A stretch of 25,103 bases of DNA from a virus: IMG/VR virus record IMGVR_UViG_3300031660_000057, positions 1 through 25,103 of that record; one strand, 5' to 3'. Below, in pieces: positions 21,028-25,103 of this stretch (within the stretch, counting starts at the first letter, position 1; each line of letters opens with the position of its first letter). The notes under the pieces are model-generated. The model was given only the letters and a program-made list of their open reading frames with translations. It was not told the origin of the DNA and did not search any database. The position numbers were made by a program, and so were the translations under genes.

Positions 21028-21678
21028 CTATCCTTTTGGGTTAAGGGCTTTGCCCATTGAGGGTGCAGCCCATTCGGTTGGTGTTAGAAAAGGTTCTGCC
21101 CATGGATGGACTTTAACAACTTCAGCCACCATCATTTTAAAAACCTCTTGGTATTCGCCTTGTGCTCTTGGTGAGAGTCGGGACTTGGCCATTTCACTCA
21201 GTGTGCGCAAATTGAATTTTGCTACAATGTTTGTATGAATGTTGGTTGGCAATACCCCACGAGCATCTTCAGCTGGGACGTGTTTGCGGAGTTTCTGGTA
21301 GTAATAGTTTATTGTTTTCATACACTCATCATAATACGTTTTTGCATCTTCATCATTTTCAATCTCAGGAGGTGTGTAATAGCTGAAGCCACTCATGTCG
21401 ACTGTGCGCTGAGACTGCTGGGCGTAGGATGCTTGTCGGGTGCGAACGAACTGGTGAGTGAAGCCACGTGTCACATCTCTTATGTTAAATACGTAATCTA
21501 TAAACTCCCAAGACGAGCGTATTGTTTTCAACATATAATCTAACTCTGATTGTTTCTTTTCCCACTCCCACTGGGCGATGGTTTTGTAAGCATCATCATC
21601 CGGCATAAGTCGAGTGTTCTTTGTGAATAATAAAAGATTGACTGCGTCCTGTGTGTAATTTACCAATTCTACTTTCAT
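21028..21678 (-). CDS. thyX: Flavin-dependent thymidylate synthase ThyX (variant signature)
   Basis: The 216-residue protein has the ThyX layout: FNIRDVTRGFTHQFVRTRQ, then the signature RTRQASYAQQSQR at 79-91, then ARGVLPTNIHTNIVAKFNLRTL at 139-160. The C-terminal part has RLSPRAQGE at 167-175. The reaction is dUMP to dTMP using FAD, NAD(P)H and methylenetetrahydrofolate. In the family signature RHRxxSxNExSxR the second residue is His, whereas here it is Thr80, and the usual NE is QQ (87-88). Ser84, Ser89 and Arg91 are kept. The start at 21678 has TAAGAAAGGAA six bases upstream, itself inside the end of the FAD-protein gene. It likely boosts phage DNA precursors. Confidence 0.85.
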   Translation of the reverse strand: MKVELVNYTQDAVNLLLFTKNTRLMPDDDAYKTIAQWEWEKKQSELDYMLKTIRSSWEFIDYVFNIRDVTRGFTHQFVRTRQASYAQQSQRTVDMSGFSYYTPPEIENDEDAKTYYDECMKTINYYYQKLRKHVPAEDARGVLPTNIHTNIVAKFNLRTLSEMAKSRLSPRAQGEYQEVFKMMVAEVVKVHPWAEPFLTPTEWAAPSMGKALNPKG

Positions 21679-21679
21679 G

Positions 21680-22648
21680 TTAATTTCCTTTCTTAATTGT
21701 TAATGTTTCCTGCCAAGTTTTTTGAGAATGCATCCAACGTGAATAGTCGGAGTTTTTCTCCAAAAAATTTTCTATTATTTGTAAATCTTCAACAACATCA
21801 TCCATCAGCAATTGCCGCCAAGTCGCAAAACGACCAACCGAGTAAATGTTGTACTTGGTTGTCATCTCGAAAATAAACTGCTTGCGCAACTGCTCATCAA
21901 TTGGGCGGATCTTGCCGTAATCTTGAGATGAGTCTTTTATGTCCACGAGCTTTCGGGGTTTTATCCCAAAGTCTTCCATCAAAATTGTCATGATGTTTGA
22001 ACCTGCACTCCCATCAGGTTTCCGTATTGATTCTGAGATGACAGTGTCCCCAACCACGGAAACTCTATAGTGGCTGGTCAATGGGTCAGGGTAATAAATA
22101 GTTTGATTAACTGAACACTCAGTTTCTTCAATCCGAGCGGTCTGTGTATAAATTTTTTGCTTTGGGAATTTTGGAATGTCTCTCCACTTAACAATCTGCA
22201 TTAACACAGGCATGGGTATTGTAGATATTATCGGAACACCAACCCCATTGGCTTCTGTTATGTCTTCCATCGTCAATGGCAGGTTGTACTCTATGCCACA
22301 GTTGCGAGAAAGCATATTGATTAAATCCCATGGTGCGATGTACCGTTCAACAGAGTCAAGATTATTTATCGAACGATCAAGCACAGCCCCAGTTACTTTT
22401 TGTGAGTACATGTTGCTGAGTTGTATGTTCGGCTGTGTTATTATTTTCCCATCATACTTGATTGCTTTTTGAACTTTTACTTTTTTAAAAGGTATGTTGC
22501 TGGCAATCCCAACTCGATCTGTTCTGAATCGTAACAGAGCACCATGGTTGTTTGGGAGCTTGCCTTGCGACTCACAAACAGTGGGGACAAATCTCCGGAA
22601 AACATTTGCTGCCAAAAGTCCTGCCAGACCTGCTCCATAAATTAACAT
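21680..22648 (-). CDS. FAD/NAD(P)-binding oxidoreductase-like protein
   Basis: The 322-residue protein begins with a Rossmann nucleotide-binding pattern, MLIYGAGLAGLLAANVF (GxGxxG at 5-10), followed by HGALLRFRTDRVGI at about 35-48. Later parts contain strand-rich sequence and VGRFATWRQLLMDDVVED near 270-287, typical of the second half of FAD oxidoreductases. The enzymatic activity and substrate are not recognisable. It starts with TGATG overlap and AGGAG five bases upstream of the ATG. Its final residues, LTIKKGN, are encoded by the same bases that form the ThyX ribosome-binding element, tying the two genes together. It may supply or recycle reduced flavin for ThyX; this is an inference. Confidence 0.6.
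   Translation of the reverse strand: MLIYGAGLAGLLAANVFRRFVPTVCESQGKLPNNHGALLRFRTDRVGIASNIPFKKVKVQKAIKYDGKIITQPNIQLSNMYSQKVTGAVLDRSINNLDSVERYIAPWDLINMLSRNCGIEYNLPLTMEDITEANGVGVPIISTIPMPVLMQIVKWRDIPKFPKQKIYTQTARIEETECSVNQTIYYPDPLTSHYRVSVVGDTVISESIRKPDGSAGSNIMTILMEDFGIKPRKLVDIKDSSQDYGKIRPIDEQLRKQFIFEMTTKYNIYSVGRFATWRQLLMDDVVEDLQIIENFLEKNSDYSRWMHSQKTWQETLTIKKGN
21685..21695 (-). promoter_or_regulatory. Extended ribosome-binding element, copy 5
   Basis: TAAGAAAGGAA on the minus strand, six bases before the ThyX ATG at 21678. The element is part of the coding sequence of the upstream FAD-binding protein. Confidence 0.75.
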
Positions 22649-23139
22649 CAGATCTCCTTTGCCTCAACTCTTCCTTTTTTTATATCCCAAGCCAAGTCTC
22701 TGCGTATGCCTCCTGCTGCTATGTATGCCTCATAAGTGATTGGTGAGTTTTCAATTATTATCTGTAGAGCCACTTGAGCAGCACTGCCTTTTCTACGTTT
22801 GTTCTCCTGAGTTTTCGCTACCAAGAGCTTCCCACTGTAAGCGGATTTGCGACCTCGTTCTTCTTTGCTGGTTGTTTCAACTTTAACTTCTACAACTTGT
22901 TCCACTGGTTTCTCCTTTTTTATTTGTGTAATTTTTTCTTTTAACTCTAACAACTCTTCATAAGTCTCTGCCCAACCAAAATTCATATTACCTGCTTTGT
23001 GGAATTCATGCCAGTCTTTTTTAAATTTATTCTTGAATTTTTTAAGATCAGCAATCATCCAAACAACTCCAGGTTTTAACTCCTGCACTATCAAGTGCAT
23101 GGAGCGAGCAAGCTGTTCACAAGTTGATTTATCAGTCAT
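22648..23139 (-). CDS. Unknown charged protein, 163 aa
   Basis: The 163-residue product has an N-terminal Trp/Phe-containing helical part (LKPGVVWMIADLKKFKNKFK), followed by a strongly charged Glu/Lys/Val linker at about 68-95 (LKEKITQIKKEKPVEQVVEV). The basic C-terminal domain (SGKLLVAKTQENKRRKGS, then AAQVALQIIIENSPITYEAY) has helices that could form a small DNA-binding fold. It lies between a 118-residue unknown gene and the FAD-binding protein, whose ATG it overlaps (TGATG). A purine-rich AAGGATGG is about eight bases upstream of the ATG. No known family is recognised. Confidence 0.6.
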   Translation of the reverse strand: MTDKSTCEQLARSMHLIVQELKPGVVWMIADLKKFKNKFKKDWHEFHKAGNMNFGWAETYEELLELKEKITQIKKEKPVEQVVEVKVETTSKEERGRKSAYSGKLLVAKTQENKRRKGSAAQVALQIIIENSPITYEAYIAAGGIRRDLAWDIKKGRVEAKEI

Positions 23140-23141
23140 GA

Positions 23142-23498
23142 TTAGTCCATCCTTGATTGAGCAAAGGCTTTGATGCCTTTCTGGTTAAGAACTTCGCAAA
23201 ATGCTCGAGCGTATGATTCTTTTTTCTGCATCGATTGATTAAAGTCTCCGATCCAGATTGTGTACCCACCTTCGTATGAATTTTTTCTACCGATATTTTG
23301 CTCTTTCAAAAACTTTACGAACTTCCCTCGGTTAGGCATATTGACCCAAGCAAAACCACAAACACCATCTTCCACAACCTCTTGGGTTGGTTTTCCGTTG
23401 GCAACATAATTAACAACCATTGGGTTCGGAGTGCAATTTTCTGCAGCTGCAATACCTGCTAGGTGGGCTGTTGTGTAAATGATGTTCTCTGTGTTCAT
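23142..23498 (-). CDS. Unknown protein, 118 aa, first gene of ThyX operon
   Basis: The 118-residue product has a strand-helix pattern: NIIYTTAHLAGIAAAENC at the start, VVEDGVCGFAWVNMPNRGKFVKFLKEQN in the middle and ARAFCEVLNQKGIKAFAQSR at the end. The WVNMPNRGKFVKFLK and GGYTIWIGDFNQS parts look like a small mixed fold. No catalytic motif or known family is recognised. The start at 23498 is fixed by TAAGAAAGGAA six bases upstream, and the gene is the first after the promoter at 23546-23574. Confidence 0.65.
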   Translation of the reverse strand: MNTENIIYTTAHLAGIAAAENCTPNPMVVNYVANGKPTQEVVEDGVCGFAWVNMPNRGKFVKFLKEQNIGRKNSYEGGYTIWIGDFNQSMQKKESYARAFCEVLNQKGIKAFAQSRMD

Positions 23499-23504
23499 TT
23501 TATT

Positions 23505-23515
23505 TTCCTTTCTTA
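23505..23515 (-). promoter_or_regulatory. Extended ribosome-binding element, copy 6
   Basis: TAAGAAAGGAA on the minus strand, six bases before the ATG at 23498, just after the leader stem-loop. Confidence 0.75.
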
Positions 23516-23517
23516 AG

Positions 23518-23539
23518 ACTGGCTATTCATTTAGTCAGT
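23518..23539 (-). promoter_or_regulatory. 5'-terminal leader stem-loop of the ThyX operon
   Basis: The transcript forms ACTG / CAGT and, inside one mismatch, CTA / TAG around a six-base loop. It starts six bases after the -10 hexamer, so it would lie at the very 5' end of the mRNA. The stem is modest, so the call is tentative on its own. Confidence 0.45.
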
Positions 23540-23545
23540 AAAGTA

Positions 23546-23574
23546 ATTATCTCTCTTTTCTGTCATAAAGGCAA
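23546..23574 (-). promoter_or_regulatory. Sigma70-like promoter for the ThyX operon
   Basis: -35 TTGCCT (23574-23569), a 17-base spacer, and -10 GATAAT (23551-23546) on the minus strand. It is almost identical to the promoter at 13706-13734 and lies 45 bases past the helicase stop. Confidence 0.8.
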
Positions 23575-23577
23575 CAA
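23553..23577 (-). repeat. 25-base direct repeat, copy B (promoter core)
   Basis: Identical over 25 bases to 13713-13737 in the same orientation, with the same adjoining -10 hexamer. The neighbouring genes and leaders differ, so the identity is confined to the promoter. Confidence 0.9.
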
Positions 23578-23618
23578 TTCTGGCAGATTTCTTTTCTTTT
23601 AAAATCAAACATTTAAAA

Positions 23619-25079
23619 TTAAATTTCATAATGCCTTAGTCCTCTTGGTCTGATTATGAACAGATTCTCACGAGTCCGAGTGAGTGCAACGTACCAAACC
23701 CGATTCTCCTCATCTCGGTGAGAGTTCTCCCAACTCAGCCTGCCCATGTCAGTCATCAGCACAACATTGTCAGCCTCACCACCTTTGGATTGATGGATTG
23801 TGGAGATTGCAATTCTTGGGTCTGAGAAAAACTTCTCCCCATTGCGCAAGCATGAACGTAAATACTCACGCTCTTCTGGTTGTATGCCTCGGAGCATTTG
23901 CATCCAGTCGTAGCTTTTTGCAGCTTCAGGCAAACCAAAATCTGAGAGCATGTAAGCCTCTTGTTTCTTTATTTTCGGAACATGAGCTAAAAATTGAATC
24001 ATGTTCTTGGCTTCGAAATTTGTAATTTTATCCCCAGCACGCAAACGCTCCCAACTTGAGATTGCGCGAGTTTCTTCTGAGTCAAGAGAGTTTTTGCCGC
24101 CATAAGAATATCCATAGCCTTGTTGGCGTACTGATTTTTTATACCGACTCATCAGATACTTGCTCCGAGCCAAGCACAACCAGCTCCCTCCTGAAGAAAA
24201 ATCTATTTGTTGCTCATCTACAATATACTCAACACAACCTTTGTCTGTGCGTGGTGACCATGGTTTAACGTATCTGTTTTTAATTCGCTTGACAACATCA
24301 AGCGCCAAACGGTGAACAGAGGTTGGGATGCGGTAGCTTTGAGGTAGAACCATGCGTTGGCCTTTGAGGTTCAAAAACTTATTAACATCTGCTCCAGCCC
24401 AACCAAAAATCGCTTGGTCATCGTCTCCTGCGATGTAAACTTCCTTGGCATGAGTTGCGGCTTTGATCGCCATTTTGTACTGGAGTGAGCTCAGGTCTTG
24501 TGCCTCGTCGATGATGCAGATATCGATGTCGAGCTCTGAGTTGTACGACTCGAGCATGTCGGTGAAATCAAACAACCCCAAATCTTTTTTATACTTCCGT
24601 AAAGAATTATCGTACTGCTTCACAGCGTGGAGCGTGAGATCATTAACAGAGGCGATCTGGTACTGCTCCTCTGGAGAGCGCAACCCGACCCGAGCCAAGC
24701 TCTCCACCCTCGAGCACTTATCCCCCAAACCATCTCCGGTGTGAATGCCCAAGTCCTCATCATAAATCCCACGGAACTCCACTCCGAGTGCTTTGCCGAG
24801 TTTCCGGTAGTGGTTGTTGGTCATGACCTCATCCCTTTGGAGTCCGAGCTCTTTGAATGCCAAAGAGTGCAGTGTCCGGAAAAACGGAAAACGAGCCTCT
24901 TCAAAACCAAACTGTTTCATTGCACGATCTTGCGCCTCGTATGCAGCTTTGCGAGTGAATGCCAAATACGCAATCTTCTCTGGGGGGACTCCTCTGGCCA
25001 AAGCATCTTCCACGATCCTGAGAAGAGTTGTGGTCTTACCAGTTCCTGGTGGTCCGAGTATTATCTGGACATTACGCAT
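23619..25079 (-). CDS. UvrD/Rep-like superfamily 1 DNA helicase
   Basis: The 486-residue protein contains the SF1 helicase motifs in order: Walker A GPPGTGKTT at 9-17, LAFTRKAA (Ia) at 39-46, TLHSLAF at 69-75 and Walker B IIDEAQD at 189-195. GDDDQAIFGWAGAD (III) follows at 218-231, LPQSYR (IV) at 245-250, TIHQSKGGEAD (V) at 427-437 and VALTRTREN (VI) at 464-472. It unwinds duplex DNA 3'-5' in known relatives, so it is a replication or repair helicase candidate. It is shorter than cellular UvrD (about 720), indicating reduced 1B/2B subdomains. The ATG at 25079 follows TAAGAAAGGAA with a seven-base gap. The promoter upstream, if any, lies outside the window. Confidence 0.9.
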   Translation of the reverse strand: MRNVQIILGPPGTGKTTTLLRIVEDALARGVPPEKIAYLAFTRKAAYEAQDRAMKQFGFEEARFPFFRTLHSLAFKELGLQRDEVMTNNHYRKLGKALGVEFRGIYDEDLGIHTGDGLGDKCSRVESLARVGLRSPEEQYQIASVNDLTLHAVKQYDNSLRKYKKDLGLFDFTDMLESYNSELDIDICIIDEAQDLSSLQYKMAIKAATHAKEVYIAGDDDQAIFGWAGADVNKFLNLKGQRMVLPQSYRIPTSVHRLALDVVKRIKNRYVKPWSPRTDKGCVEYIVDEQQIDFSSGGSWLCLARSKYLMSRYKKSVRQQGYGYSYGGKNSLDSEETRAISSWERLRAGDKITNFEAKNMIQFLAHVPKIKKQEAYMLSDFGLPEAAKSYDWMQMLRGIQPEEREYLRSCLRNGEKFFSDPRIAISTIHQSKGGEADNVVLMTDMGRLSWENSHRDEENRVWYVALTRTRENLFIIRPRGLRHYEI

Positions 25080-25086
25080 GTGTTTG

Positions 25087-25097
25087 TTCCTTTCTTA
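25087..25097 (-). promoter_or_regulatory. Extended ribosome-binding element, copy 7
   Basis: TAAGAAAGGAA on the minus strand, seven bases before the helicase ATG at 25079. By analogy with the other copies, a promoter may lie just beyond the right edge of the window. Confidence 0.7.
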
Positions 25098-25103
25098 AAA
25101 TTC

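Noticed and set aside
23547-23612. 21-codon minus-strand ORF with CQNCC ending LYDRKER, running through the repeated promoter
   Set aside because: There is no ribosome-binding site, and its 3' part is the 25-base promoter repeat, conserved at the base level. At the other copy the upstream part is unrelated and the last codon differs. Best explained by chance reading of a promoter.
1-25103. tRNA genes, CRISPR arrays, insertion sequences or attachment sites
   Set aside because: I looked for cloverleaf-type GTTCGA and CCA-end patterns, regularly spaced repeats, transposase motifs and terminal repeats and found none I could support. No integrase is encoded here.

Overview
This window looks like part of a tailed double-stranded DNA phage (or an integrated or metagenome-derived phage). 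I see no ribosomal RNA, tRNA, ribosomal protein or other host housekeeping gene. Genes are packed, often with 1-16 base overlaps, and fall into two opposing blocks. The virion block has no tape-measure, tail-sheath or baseplate gene, but it has a run of very large proteins of unknown function. That fits a short-tailed (podovirus-like) virion with internal or ejection proteins. The holin belongs to the three-helix family common in alphaproteobacterial phages and gene transfer agents. Together with the moderately AT-rich base content, this suggests an aquatic, probably alphaproteobacterial host; that is inference.

Plus-strand block, 1 to 11166: a lysis cassette (an incomplete membrane protein, two 50-residue membrane proteins, a 3-TM holin and an M15 peptidase endolysin). 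It is followed by eight virion-type genes: a 626-residue tail-like protein with an inserted beta domain, small accessory proteins, a Met-rich protein, a GNAT-like protein and three large proteins likely to be internal or ejection proteins.

Minus-strand block, 25103 down to 11150: early and replication functions. In order of transcription it holds a UvrD-like helicase, two unknown genes, an FAD-binding protein, thyX, a small helix-turn-helix protein, several small genes, a protein resembling one known from other phages, a T4 Pnkp-type 3'-phosphatase domain, an SDR dehydrogenase and a VOC protein. These are followed by a small zinc ribbon, a DEDDh exonuclease, a 21-codon hydrophobic ORF, a DnaE-type polymerase, a single-gene papain-like peptidase cassette, two small genes, an SNF2 helicase and a VRR-NUC nuclease. 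The two blocks converge and overlap by 17 bases at 11150-11166.

The minus block carries a readable control architecture: four sigma70-like promoters, all with exactly 17-base spacers, two of them sharing an identical 25-base stretch. Three of the four leaders begin with a stem-loop. Seven genes are preceded by the same 11-base extended ribosome-binding element TRAGAAAGGAA. One strong intrinsic terminator isolates the peptidase gene. The polymerase has lost the PHP-domain metal ligands and lies just after a separate proofreading exonuclease. ThyX has a variant signature (RTR instead of RHR) and follows an FAD-binding protein. No stretch over 300 bases lacks a gene.
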